Positions 54,727 to 63,932 of a stretch of DNA of 64,000 nt are shown here, in pieces. The notes below the pieces were generated by a model. That model had not been told where the DNA came from. It was given only the letters and a program-made list of their open reading frames with translations, and made no database searches. Both the position numbers and the translations under genes were made by a program. The stretch comes from Streptomyces altiplanensis (GTDB lineage Bacteria; Actinomycetota; Actinomycetes; Streptomycetales; Streptomycetaceae): positions 21,505-85,504 of the forward strand of contig RHMC01000007.1 of assembly GCA_003719395.1 (NCBI GenBank), given 5' to 3'. How positions within the stretch are numbered: the first letter of the stretch is position 1; the number at the start of each line of letters is the position of its first letter.

Positions 54727-55545
54727 TCAGGTTTCTCGGTCCCGGGCCTCGACCTCCCGCCAGAAGGCGTCGACCCGTGTGTTGAACATGTCGGGGACCT
54801 CCTGGAACGGCTGATGCGCCTCGCCGGGCAGCACCTCGAACTCGGCACCCGGGATCCTCTCGGCAACCGCGCGGCCAAAGCGCGGCGGTATGGCGATGTC
54901 CAGTTCACCGGCCAGCACCAGGGTCGGCGCAGTGATCTCGGCCAGGCGGGCGAGCGTGTCATGGGTCCTGAACGGGGCGAGCTGGCGCTGGAAGGCCTCC
55001 ACGGACTGCGGGTACGGGAAGGCCAGTGTCTCCTCGATGATCCGGTCCACCGTGCCGTCGGCGTGCGCCCGCGGGGTGTAGATCCACAGCAGGAACGCCT
55101 CCAGCATGGCGCGCTCGCTGGGGGCACGCTCGGCCATCCAGTGCCAGAATCCCGTCATCGACCGGAGGTAGGCATCGGGGCGGCCCCATGTGCTCACGAG
55201 GACAAGGCTGCGGACGAGCTGCGGCTGGCTGAGCGCCAGCTCCTGTGCGATGCGGCTCCCTCCCGAGAACCCCATGACATGGGCGGCCGGGATGCCAAGC
55301 GCGTGCAGCACCGCGGCGGCGTCCTCGGCCATCCCGGGCACCGACAAAGGCCCCTCGGGCAGCGGCGTACGTCCGGTGCCGCGATTGTCGTAGGCGGTGA
55401 GCCGGTAGTGGTCGGCGAGCCCATCGAGCTGTGCCTGCCAGGCTTCGGCGGGATCACTGAGCCCCGCGATGAGCAGGACGTCCGGACCTGTGCCTCGGCG
55501 CTCAACCCAGATTTCGCCACCGTCGGTTTTGATCAGTTCGCCCAT
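54727..55545 (-). CDS. Alpha/beta hydrolase
   Basis: 272 residues of the alpha/beta hydrolase fold. The oxyanion region is LLIAGLSDPAEAW, the DNRGTGRT block precedes the nucleophile elbow GFSGGS (Ser94), the acid is in LAGELDIAIPP and the His in PGEAHQPF. The sequence is close to 3-oxoadipate enol-lactonase-like and haloperoxidase-like hydrolases; the substrate is unknown. AGGAGG six bases before ATG 55545 decides the start. It is divergent from the flavin oxidase gene. Confidence 0.88.
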   Translation of the reverse strand: MGELIKTDGGEIWVERRGTGPDVLLIAGLSDPAEAWQAQLDGLADHYRLTAYDNRGTGRTPLPEGPLSVPGMAEDAAAVLHALGIPAAHVMGFSGGSRIAQELALSQPQLVRSLVLVSTWGRPDAYLRSMTGFWHWMAERAPSERAMLEAFLLWIYTPRAHADGTVDRIIEETLAFPYPQSVEAFQRQLAPFRTHDTLARLAEITAPTLVLAGELDIAIPPRFGRAVAERIPGAEFEVLPGEAHQPFQEVPDMFNTRVDAFWREVEARDRET

Positions 55546-55720
55546 GTCCGGCCTCCTGGAGCGGATCTTCGTGGAGAGCTCACGCCAGCGCACCCGTATT
55601 CACACCGTCCCACAGGTTCCGGAAGTCTGCCCGAGTCGCGGCGACCGCGGAGGCCGTGCCGCTGTCCCGGATGGCGGCCCCTTCCATCCGGGACGATGCT
55701 GAGAAGGGGAGGCGACCACC

Positions 55721-57184
55721 ATGAGCGAGACGCGCAACCGCGAAAATACTCCCGACCGTGGAGAACCGACCAGCACGGACACCGGTCTTCCCGGCCCCGT
55801 CCTGGATCGCTTCGCCTCACGGCTGCACGGGCGCCTCGTCCGCCCCCGGGACCCGGATTACGCGCCGGCGAGAGCACTGTGGAACGGCATGATCGACCGG
55901 CGGCCGGCGCTTGTGGTCCGATGCCGCGATGAGGACGATGCAGCCGCCTCCGTGGACTTCGCCCGGGACAACCTGCTGCCGCTCGCAGTGCGCGGGGGCG
56001 GCCACGGAGTGGCTGGCCAGGCCCTCTGCGACGGCGGACTGGTCGTCGACCTGTCGGAGATGACGGACGTCGACGTCCACCCCGAGGGACTCACCGCCCG
56101 TGCGCAGGGCGGCTGCACCCTGGGAGACCTCGACCGCACAACCCAGCGGCACGGGCTCGCCGCACCTCTGGGGGTGGTGTCGGCGACCGGGATCGCCGGG
56201 CTCACCTTGTCGGGAGGAATGGGCTGGCTCCGGCGCAAGCACGCTCTGAGCTGCGACAATCTCGTATCGGCGAGATTGGTCACGGCCGACGGCAAGCTGC
56301 TCACCGCGAGCGGGAGCGAGAAGCAGGACCTCTTCTGGGCCATCCGCGGGGGCGGCGGCAACTTCGGCGTCGTGACGTCTTTCGAGTACCGCCTGCATCC
56401 CGTGGGCCCCCGCGTCTTCCTCTGCAACGTGTACTACCCCATGGAACGCGCCGGGGAAGTGCTCAGGGCCTGCGAGCGGTACGTCGCGGAGGTGCCCGAC
56501 GAGGCGGCACCGCTCGCCGTCCTCGGCCGTATACCGCCGGTCGAGGAGTACCCGGCAGCGGTGCACGGAGAACCCTTCGTGGCACTCCTCGCCGTGAGCC
56601 CCGGCGCCGGTGAGGCCGCGGCCGAAGAAGGTGAGCGCGCGCTGCGGCCCCTCCGGGAGATCGCCGAGCCCCTCTGCGACCTCAGCGAGGCCACCACGTA
56701 CACCGAGGCGCAGAAGCTCCTGGACGACGACTACCCGGACGGCGGGCTCTACTACTGGAAGTCCGTGAACGCGCCCGAGCTCAGCGACGAGCTGATCGAG
56801 CGCCTCGCCGAAGACGCCGCCGCGGCGCCCTCGCCCGACTCGACCATCGACGTCTGGTACCAGGGCGGCGCTATGGCGCGGGTGGCCGAGGAGACAACCG
56901 CCTTCGCCAACCGCGGCGCGCCCTACCTGGTCGGCATCGAGGGGAACTGGGACCACACAGCCGACTCGGAGCGGAACGTGGCCTGGGTCCGCGACACCTT
57001 CGCTGACATGCGTCATTTCTCCACCGGGGGCATCTACCTCAATTTTCCCGGCTTCCTGGAAGAGGGGGAGCAACTCCTGCGGGAGGGCTACGGCAGTAAC
57101 TACGAGCGGCTGTCCGAGGTCAAGGCGAAGTACGACCCTGGCAACCTCTTCCGCTTCAACGCGAACATCGCCCCGAAGGGCTGA
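55721..57184 (+). CDS. FAD-linked oxidase, berberine-bridge-enzyme type
   Basis: 487 residues. The FAD_binding_4 domain has PLAVRGGGHGVAGQ with His95, the residue that carries covalent FAD in this family, and GVVSATGIAGLTLSGGMGWL. Cys178 in HALSCDNLV is near the position of the second flavin link but the surrounding motif differs. The BBE C-terminal motif YGSNYERLSEVKAKYDPGNL then FRFN is present. GGGGAGG precedes ATG 55721. Immediately after its stop the recombinase relic begins, so the insertion point is at the gene's end. Confidence 0.9.
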   Translation: MSETRNRENTPDRGEPTSTDTGLPGPVLDRFASRLHGRLVRPRDPDYAPARALWNGMIDRRPALVVRCRDEDDAAASVDFARDNLLPLAVRGGGHGVAGQALCDGGLVVDLSEMTDVDVHPEGLTARAQGGCTLGDLDRTTQRHGLAAPLGVVSATGIAGLTLSGGMGWLRRKHALSCDNLVSARLVTADGKLLTASGSEKQDLFWAIRGGGGNFGVVTSFEYRLHPVGPRVFLCNVYYPMERAGEVLRACERYVAEVPDEAAPLAVLGRIPPVEEYPAAVHGEPFVALLAVSPGAGEAAAEEGERALRPLREIAEPLCDLSEATTYTEAQKLLDDDYPDGGLYYWKSVNAPELSDELIERLAEDAAAAPSPDSTIDVWYQGGAMARVAEETTAFANRGAPYLVGIEGNWDHTADSERNVAWVRDTFADMRHFSTGGIYLNFPGFLEEGEQLLREGYGSNYERLSEVKAKYDPGNLFRFNANIAPKG

Positions 57185-57186
57185 GC

Positions 57187-57648
57187 GCCGCCGTCCTCCT
57201 TTACGCACAACCGCTCACCCGGATCGCCCGGCTCACCACCGACGATGTCCTCCAGGAGGACGGCGAGGTTCTGATCCGGCTCGGCGATCCGCCCTCACCC
57301 GTCCCTGAGCCGCTTGCCGGAGTGCTGCCGACCCATCTCGACCAGCGACCGAACACTATGACCGCCACCAACCCCAACGCCCGGTGGCTCTTTCCCGGCC
57401 GCAGGGCTGGACAGCCCGTAACCCTGCACACGCTCGAACTCAGGCTTCGCCACCTGGGCTCCCCCGCCCAGCGAGGACGCACGGCGGCAATTCGCCACCT
57501 CGTGCTCCAAGCTCCCGCTCCCGTGGTCGCTCGCATGCTCGGCCACCACGACGACACCACCGCCCTGCTCGCCGCCGAGGCTGGAGGAACCTGGCGGCAC
57601 TATGCTCCCGCCGACCACACACAGTCACCCAGATCCCTCAGCCGCTGA
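57187..57648 (+). pseudogene. Recombinase-like C-terminal relic
   Basis: LYAQPLTRIARLTTDDVLQE to RLRHLGSPAQRGRTAAIRHL, ARMLGHHDDTTALL and GTWRHYAPADH is strongly similar to the C-terminal part of the gene at 52007-53025 but has no start and no N-terminal half. It begins two bases after the oxidase stop and is followed by the inverted tail shared with 50645-50770. Confidence 0.7.
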
Positions 57649-57666
57649 CGATCACGCGACGCTCGA

Positions 57667-58290
57667 TTACGCGAGGTTGCCAGTTTCACACCCCTGCTCG
57701 CGGAGATGCCGGGTTGTCCCATGGCACGGGATCAGGGTGTCCAGCGCCTGGTCCAGGACTGTGAGCAGGTGCTCGTGCTCCTGTGGGGTGTACAGCATGC
57801 GCAGTGCCAGGCCGTCGGACAGTGCGATGACGGCATCAGCGACGGCCGCCGCGTGGGTTTCGTGCCCGGCCGACTCCAACCAGGTGGCCAGTGCCTGACG
57901 GACGTCCTGGTCGACCTGCCGCCGGATCGCGGCAAGGCGGGGGTGGTGTGCCGCGTGGACGGCGAAGGCGAGTTGCGCGGTGGCCTCGGCGCGTCGCTCG
58001 GCGTCCACGGGGAGCGTGGTCAGGATCAGGTCACGCAGCGCCTGGCGCAGCGGCAGTGCGGTGTTCACCTCGGCCATCCGGCGCTCGATGCGCTCACCGG
58101 CCAGTTCAGCGGCGAACGTGAGCATCTCGTCCTTGGTGCGGAAGTACTTCTGAACGGCGCCGGGGGAACGGCCCGTTGCGGCGGCCACGGTGCGCACGCT
58201 GACCTCGTCGAGGCCGCGTTCGGCGACCAGTTGGAGCAGGGCCGCACCGATCTGCCGACGCTGTTCCTCCCTGTCGACGGTCTTGGGCAT
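57667..58290 (-). CDS. TetR-family transcriptional regulator
   Basis: 207 residues. HTH: RRQIGAALLQLVAERGLDEV then SVRTVAAATGRSPGAVQKYF, followed by a helical ligand domain with TTLPVDAERRAEATAQLAFA. ATG 58290 has GGGAG upstream. The last residues (EQGCETGNLA) are encoded by the inverted repeat shared with the relic at 50645, so the native C-terminus was probably replaced when that sequence arrived. The palindrome upstream is a likely self-operator. Confidence 0.85.
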   Translation of the reverse strand: MPKTVDREEQRRQIGAALLQLVAERGLDEVSVRTVAAATGRSPGAVQKYFRTKDEMLTFAAELAGERIERRMAEVNTALPLRQALRDLILTTLPVDAERRAEATAQLAFAVHAAHHPRLAAIRRQVDQDVRQALATWLESAGHETHAAAVADAVIALSDGLALRMLYTPQEHEHLLTVLDQALDTLIPCHGTTRHLREQGCETGNLA

Positions 58291-58310
58291 CGGTCGCGCT
58301 CCCATCTTTG

Positions 58311-58327
58311 AGATACAGTCGTATTCT
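58311..58327. promoter_or_regulatory. Candidate TetR operator
   Basis: AGATACAGTCGTATTCT contains the inverted repeat ATAC-AGTC-GTAT, 20 bp upstream of the TetR start and before the divergent DUF1707 gene. It probably mediates control of one or both. Confidence 0.45.
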
Positions 58328-58372
58328 AACCTTCCGTCAGGTGAGGTGCTGCACGGAGCCGAGAGGAGACAA

Positions 58373-58825
58373 GTGGTGGATGACCGACGTGAGCCTGCCG
58401 TGCCCGCTGTGCGGGTCTCGGATCGCGACCGCGACGAGGCGCTCGGCGTGCTGGCGGCGGCGCCGGCCGAGGGGTGACTCGATCCGTACGAGCACGAGAT
58501 CCGTTCCAAGCGCGCCCTGCGGACACGTACAGCCGACGAACTCGCCGCGCTGACGGCCGACTTGCCCGCACCGGCGCCGACCCGCTCGGAGCGGGACCGC
58601 AAAGACCTCAGGGAGTGGCTGGCCGAATGGCGCTACTGGCTGGGTGGGGCGGTGATCATGTCCGGGATCTGGGGTGCACGCTGTGCGCAGAAGGGAGAGC
58701 TGACCTACTACTGGCCGGTCACGCCGCTGGGGGTGTGGGCGGCCGTACTGATCGCCATCGCCATCTGGCTGCGCGACACGGACGACAGCGATGAAGGAGA
58801 CGGTGGTCGCACTGTGGCCTGCTAA
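58373..58825 (+). pseudogene. DUF1707 / 2TM-type protein with in-frame stop
   Basis: The DUF1707 domain reads AVRVSDRDRDEALGVLAAAP then AEG, meets TGA at 58475, and continues in the same frame as LDPYEHEIRSKRALRTRTAD, then ELAALTADLP and a two-helix membrane part (WRYWLGGAVIMSGIWG; PVTPLGVWAAVLIAIAIWL). Family members have EGRLDP here, so CGA to TGA is the simplest change: a nonsense mutation, not a frameshift. GTG 58373 has GAGGAG upstream. Its end overlaps the convergent lipoprotein gene by 4 bp. Confidence 0.75.
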
Positions 58826-59205
58826 GGCCTGTTGTTTGGAGCAGGTCGCAGGGAATCGATCATCGTCCTCTTCGCCTGATCGGCGAGCGCCACGCCCTGG
58901 GGGGCGCAGAAGGCATTGCCGTGGATGAGCGGCGCTTCGTCGCTGATGCTCGTCATGTCGGGACAGTTGTCCCGGATGGTCTTGAGACAGAGCTTGGCCG
59001 GAACGCCTGTCAACTGCCGCGGCTTAGCGGGGTCCTCGGAGGAGCCCGCCGGAGTGCCTTCCCGGGAGGCTTCCGAGGGCGCGCTGGCAGCAGATGCCGA
59101 GGGGGCCGGGACGCGGGAGCGGTTGTCGCCGGAGTCGTCGCACGCCGAGGTGCCGAGGAAGGTCGGCGTCAGGCACAGGGCGAGCGCGGGCAGGCGCTTG
59201 TACAT
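58822..59205 (-). CDS. Small lipoprotein
   Basis: 127 residues. The signal sequence MYKRLPALALCLTPTFLGTS ends in the lipobox-like TSAC, so the protein should be attached to the outer face of the membrane. A Ser/Ala/Pro-rich linker leads to a domain with two Cys (LCLKTIRDNCPDM) and AFCAPQGVALADQA. AGGAGG precedes ATG 59205. No function is known. Confidence 0.75.
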   Translation of the reverse strand: MYKRLPALALCLTPTFLGTSACDDSGDNRSRVPAPSASAASAPSEASREGTPAGSSEDPAKPRQLTGVPAKLCLKTIRDNCPDMTSISDEAPLIHGNAFCAPQGVALADQAKRTMIDSLRPAPNNRP

Positions 59206-60323
59206 GAACCTCCTGGTCGAGGGGGAGCGGCGCTCGTTCTCACTTGCGGCCGGGGCGTACGGCGAACGGATTCCTCGCCGCGTTCGCCGCGTTCGCCGCG
59301 TTCGCCGTGGTCCAGTGCGGCAGGGTCGGCTCCGCAGGCTCTCCGCCGCGGGGCGCACGGCGTCCAGCGTCTGCCCCAACACCGTGCGGCGCGCGCTGTG
59401 GAGCGGTATCCCCGGCCCACGTGGGCGAGCGTCGTCGGCGTCGCCCCAGAAGACGACGTGCATGTGGCCGGGGAACCGGCGCCTGTTGCCGTGCATGTAG
59501 CGTTCGAGGCCGGCCGGGGCCGGCGTCCGGCCGCTGGGCGTTTCTCAGCCCCGGGCCCGGAGTTCCTGTCAGAAGGTGCCGACCGGCGACGACAGAAAGA
59601 ACATCCGGGCCATCTCCTGCTCACGGCGTCGGCCCGGGACGCCCAGTGGCCCGTCGAGCACGTGATCGGGCCCCGGGCGACGAGCTTCAGTACATCGAGG
59701 GCCGATTCACGTCACCCACGACACACTTTCAGACTCTCTTCGGTGTCGGAACGCAAAGCTGACCCTGCAAATGATTTTGCAGGGTTATTGTGTTTCTTGG
59801 TCGAACGTTGACCAAGCTTTGGCATGTTCTAGAAGCTGCGAACCGCCTGGAGGGAGGCTCCGAGGTGCGACATCCCGGACCGTGTTGTCGATTCCCGCAG
59901 CCGTCCTGCCCGGTCCCCAGATTTTCGTACCCGCCGCATCCTTCGCATCCGCACACACAACCCGTCATGCTCTGGCCAAGGTTCAGGCCGGAATCAAGCC
60001 CTCCGAGAAGGTGCTGCGCGACGGGAGCGTCACCTGTCGGGACGCCTGCCACCACGGGGGCCCGAGCAGTCCCCGGCGCACCGGCACCGCACCACCGCAG
60101 CCTCCGCACCCGAGGCACCCGACCACCCACACCTGAGGCAGAAGGTCTCGAAGCCGGGCAAGCCGGAGCAACACCCCGCTCCGCACACCACCGCACGTCG
60201 ATACCCCCGACAGCCCACTTCCCGGCGGCACTTCAGATACCCCGCAGCTGAGCAGCAGAGCAGCCCCCCGCCTGTCCTGTAGCCCGACGCGCCCCCACGG
60301 CGCGCCAGGAGGAGTCACCACAC
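59206..60323. other. Long intergenic region, no supported gene
   Basis: About 1.1 kb. A tandem 9-bp repeat CGTTCGCCG occupies 59272-59307. The minus strand at 59300-59500 has a protein-like stretch HGNRRRFPGHMHVVFWGDAD that I cannot assign. From about 59750 to 59850 the GC content drops and two inverted repeats occur. The end carries the ribosome site of the carbonic anhydrase gene. Confidence 0.45.
59764..59785. terminator. AT-rich hairpin
   Basis: CCCTGCAAA-TGAT-TTTGCAGGG is a perfect 9-bp stem with a 4-nt loop followed by TTATTGTGTTT on the plus strand, closer to a classical terminator than others here. TTGGTC/GACCAA (59798-59816) is a second inverted repeat nearby. An operator is the alternative. 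Confidence 0.5.
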
Positions 60324-60903
60324 ATGCAACCCCTCATCGACAACGCCCGCACGTTCGGACAGCGCCCTGAGAAGTTCGCCGGCCTCGCCCAAGGCCAGGC
60401 GCCAGAAGTCCTGTTCATCACCTGCGCCGACTCCCGGGTGGTCCCGGCCCTGATCACCGGCGCCCGGCCCGGCCAGCTCTTCGAGCTGCGCACCGCGGGC
60501 AACATCGTCCCGCCATACGCCTCCGAGCACCCCACCGGCGAGGCGGCCACCATCGAGTACGCCGTCGAAGTGCTCGGTGTCCAGCACATCGTGGTCTGCG
60601 GTCACTCCCACTGCGGCGCCTCGCGCGCTGGTGCGCGGCGACGACCTGAGCGCCGTACCCGCCGTGCGTGACTGGCTCACGCACGCCGCCGGCGAACCCA
60701 AGTGCTCCGACCCCGCCGACCCGACGGTCGCCGAGGCCGTGCAGAACCACGTCCTGACGCAACTGCTGCGGCTGCGCTCATACCCGTGCGTCGAGCAGCG
60801 CCTGCAGGCGGACCGACTCCAGCTGCACGGCTGGTACTACGAGGTGCATACCGGGGCCGTACGCGCACACCGTGCGGAGTCCGACACGTTCGAGGCGCTG
60901 TGA
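60324..60903 (+). pseudogene. Beta-carbonic anhydrase, frameshifted
   Basis: It interconverts CO2 and bicarbonate. Zinc ligands are C34 (in TCADSRV, with D36 and R38 as the catalytic dyad), H94 and C97 (in VCGHSHCGA). After that motif the frame shifts near 60622; the continuation is ALVRGDDLSAVPAVRDWLTH to HGWYYEVHTGAV. AGGAGG precedes ATG 60324 with a long spacing. The stop overlaps a possible GTG start of the SulP gene, giving a CA-SulP operon. Confidence 0.85.
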
Positions 60904-60917
60904 AGGGACTGACTGCG

Positions 60918-62396
60918 ATGTCGAAGTTCCCTTACCTGCGGCAGGACTTCGCCGCCTCCATCGTCGTCTTCCTGGTCGCCGTGCCGCTGTGCGTCGGTGT
61001 GGCGGTCGCCTCCGGAGTCCCCGCGGAGCTGGGCCTGGTCACCGGCATCGTGGGTGGCCTGGTCACCGGCTTTCTGCCCGGCAGCAGTCTTCAGGTTTCG
61101 GGGCCGGCCGCGGGCCTGACCGTCCTGGTCTTCGAAGCGGTCAGCGAGTTCGGAGTGGCCGCGCTCGGCGTGATCGTACTGATGGCCGGACTGCTCCAGC
61201 TCGCCATGGGCTTCCTCAAGATCGGCCGCTGGTTCCGGGCGATATCCGTCTCCGTCGTCGAAGGCATGCTCTGCGGCATCGGCCTGGTGATCATCGCAGG
61301 GCAGATCTACGCGGCGGCAGGCATGAAGGCCCCGGAGACAGGCATCGGCAAGATCGTCGGCCTGCCCGGGGCGTTCGTCGACGCCCTCGGCAGCACCAAG
61401 GCGCTCGCCTCGCTCGCGATCGGCGCTGGCACCATCGCCGTCATCGTGCTGTGGAAGAAGGCGCCGAAGAAGGCGCAGGCCGTGCCCGGCGCCCTCGCCG
61501 CGGTACTGCTGGCCACGGTCGCCTCGCTCGTCTTCAGCCTGCCGGTCGCCACCGTCGAGGTGGAGGGTCTGCTCGGCGTCATCCAGCCGCCCGGCCTCGA
61601 CGCCTTCGGTGAGCTCGCCAGCCCGGCCATCTGGGGCACGATCATCGCGTTCGCACTGATCGCCTCCGCCGAGTCGCTGTTCAGCGCTGCCGCGGTGGAC
61701 CGGCTGCACGACGGACCGCGCACCCAGTACGACAAGGAGATGATCGCTCAGGGCGGGGGCAACGCGGTGTGCGGTCTGCTCGGCGCGCTGCCGATGACCG
61801 CGGTGATCGTGCGCAGCTCCGCCAACGTCAGCGCGGGCGCGAAGACCAAGGCGTCGCGTGTGCTGCACGGCGTGTGGCTGCTGCTGTTCGCCGCCGCGCT
61901 GCCCTCCGCGCTGGCGCTGATCCCGCTGCCCGCGCTCGCCGGCATCCTGGTGCACGCGGGCTGGAAGCTGCTCCCGTTCCGCCAGATCGCCGGGCTGTGG
62001 CGGGACCACAAGGGTGAGGTGCTGATCCTGGTGGTCACGGCCGTGTCGATCGTCGCCGTGAACATGTTCGAGGGCATGCTCATCGGTCTGGCCCTGGCGG
62101 TGATCAAGACCGCCTGGGAGGCATCGCACCTGAAGACAGAGGTCATAGACAAGGGCGCCGGGCCGATCCAGGTGTACCTGTCGGGCAACGCGACGTTCCT
62201 GCGGCTGCCGAAGATACTCGACAGCCTGGAGGCCCTTCCGCAGGACCGGCCGATCGAGGTGGACCTGTCCGGGCTGCACCACCTCGACCACGCCTGCCGC
62301 ACCGCCCTGGAGAACTGGGCCCAGCGGCACAGCACACCCGACACCGAACCGGTGAAGGTCACGACCGCGGAACAGGTGAGGGCCACGGCGCCGTAA
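60918..62396 (+). CDS. SulP-family anion (probable bicarbonate) transporter
   Basis: 492 residues. The SulP membrane domain starts FPYLRQDFAASIVVFLVAVP and has FLPGSSLQVSGPAAGLTVLV and ESLFSAAAVDRLHDGPRTQY; a C-terminal STAS domain is seen as QVYLSGNATFLRLPKILDSL and LSGLHHLDHACRTAL. Coupling to a carbonic anhydrase argues for bicarbonate rather than sulphate. ATG 60918 has AAGGGA upstream; GTG 60900, overlapping the preceding stop, would add six residues. Confidence 0.88.
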   Translation: MSKFPYLRQDFAASIVVFLVAVPLCVGVAVASGVPAELGLVTGIVGGLVTGFLPGSSLQVSGPAAGLTVLVFEAVSEFGVAALGVIVLMAGLLQLAMGFLKIGRWFRAISVSVVEGMLCGIGLVIIAGQIYAAAGMKAPETGIGKIVGLPGAFVDALGSTKALASLAIGAGTIAVIVLWKKAPKKAQAVPGALAAVLLATVASLVFSLPVATVEVEGLLGVIQPPGLDAFGELASPAIWGTIIAFALIASAESLFSAAAVDRLHDGPRTQYDKEMIAQGGGNAVCGLLGALPMTAVIVRSSANVSAGAKTKASRVLHGVWLLLFAAALPSALALIPLPALAGILVHAGWKLLPFRQIAGLWRDHKGEVLILVVTAVSIVAVNMFEGMLIGLALAVIKTAWEASHLKTEVIDKGAGPIQVYLSGNATFLRLPKILDSLEALPQDRPIEVDLSGLHHLDHACRTALENWAQRHSTPDTEPVKVTTAEQVRATAP

Positions 62397-62758
62397 GGAT
62401 CTCGTCGTAGGGACTGCCGCCCCGACGAATGCTCGTCCCGACCCTCCGGCCGAACGGTTCGTGCTTGAGCGAGTGGAGACCTCACCGAGCCGGCCGACGC
62501 CGTGGAACCGGGCGTGACCGGGCTGCCGGCCAACGTCGTACGGTACGCCCCGAACCGCCGTTGCATGCCGCTGCTGCGGCAGGCGGACGGCAGCCCACGA
62601 CTTCCGGTTCTGGCCGGCAGGGTGTGTGACGACGCCGAAGGCGGGCGGGGGGCTGGTGCTGCTGTACGCGGTGGTGGACAAGGGGGGCGTGCAGCCCGGT
62701 CCTGAGGGCGGCAAGACGGTGTGTTTCAAGTGCGAGGGCGGTGCCGAGCGCCCCGAAG

Positions 62759-62791
62759 GGGCATCCCCCGCCCCGGGAGCGGGGGATGCCC
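62759..62791. terminator. Strong bidirectional terminator
   Basis: A perfect 13-bp stem (GGGCATCCCCCGC / GCGGGGGATGCCC) with loop CCCGGGA, six bases beyond the stop of the leftward Tat gene. The rest of 62397-62758, downstream of the SulP gene, contains no recognisable gene. Confidence 0.8.
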
Positions 62792-62796
62792 GGTGA

Positions 62797-63932
62797 TCAC
62801 ACCGCTGCGGTGTGTCCGGTGATCGGGCAGGCGCCGGTCGCTGCCGCCGCACCGAAGGCGCGGTCCTGGCGGTGGGCGCCGTCCCGCCGATCTGCTGGAG
62901 GATCTCGTCGGAGAGCAGGTCTTCCTTGCCCTTGAGGGCGTCGGCGACCTTGAGGTCGGTGTTGAAGACCATCTCGGCGGCGACGTTGTCCTGGACGATG
63001 CGTGCCAGGTTGTCCAGGGCCACGGCAATCGAGTCCGAGGGGGTCTCCACAGTCGGCAGGTCGATCAGATGGGTGTCCACCTTCGCCTGGTTCATGGTGC
63101 GGCGGATGATGATGGACGCCTGGTTCAGCTCGGCCGTGGTCCAGATCGACAGCACCGTGACGTAGAGGTCGCTCCACGCCTTCTCGCCGATCAGCGTGCG
63201 CCACCGCTTCATGAGTTCTTCGATGCCGGTGATCTGCGCGGTGGCGGCGAAGGTCATGTTGACGCGGATGGACGGGTAGACGGTGGCGGCGAACCGGTTG
63301 AACGACACCATGTCGAACGACTTGGCCGCGACGGAGGCGTCGATGAACTTGACGCCCTCGCTGAGGATCTTGTCGCAGGAACTCTCGAGGTCGAGAGGGA
63401 GGTTCGCGGTGGGGAGCTTGGTTCGTGCCGCCTGCAGTGTGGTCCCGAAGGCGTTCAGCGGGGTGATCCAGCCGGTGTCGCCCGGTGCCTTGGTGACGAC
63501 CATGGCCAGGTCGTGCGGGTCGATGCGGTCCGCGTTGGGGATGTTGGGGACCTGCTCGCTGAGATAGGCGGCGATCACCGAGTAGATCCCCAGGGGAACG
63601 TGGGCGATCGACTTGGCCAGTTCGAAGTACGCCGGGACCGGGTCGACGGTCTCGATCTGTCTGCCGCCGTTGATGAGAGTGAAGCGTCCGCCGACCGCGT
63701 TGTTCGAGACGACGATGACTGGACTGAGCTGCGTCGTCAGTTCGCTCTTGAGGGTTGCGTAGTTCGCGCGCATTCTCGCGTTGACGGCGCGTATCGCGTC
63801 GCGTGCCGCTTTCTCGTCGGTCGCGGTGGTTCCCGCGGTCGCCGCCGAGGCGGTGGAGGCCGACTGGCCAGTGAAGAGCGTTGCCGCCCCGACGGCCGAC
63901 GCGGTACCCAGAAATCCTCTACGTGTTGCCAT
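62797..63932 (-). pseudogene. Tat-exported protein of unknown function, C-terminal frameshift
   Basis: The N-terminus MATRRGFLGTASAVGAATLF has the twin-arginine motif RRGFL and a hydrophobic stretch. The mature protein is helical (NARMRANYATLKSELTTQL; SFDMVSFNRFAATVYPSI; EKAWSDLYVTVLSIWTTAEL). After EILQQIGG the frame runs on without a stop far into antisense of the SulP gene, whereas a shifted frame ends ATGACPITGHTAAV and stop at 62797 just before a terminator. The shorter end is more likely. The length would be about 378 residues. Confidence 0.65.

Noticed and set aside
54514..55932. A 472-codon plus-strand frame over the alpha/beta hydrolase gene.
   Set aside because: It is the antisense of a clear hydrolase with its own ribosome site and catalytic motifs.
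60837..63932. A 1031-codon open frame on the minus strand continuing the Tat protein through the antisense of the SulP gene.
   Set aside because: The part beyond about 62880 is antisense to a well-supported transporter and crosses a strong terminator; it is explained by a C-terminal frameshift and the usual long antisense frames of GC-rich DNA.
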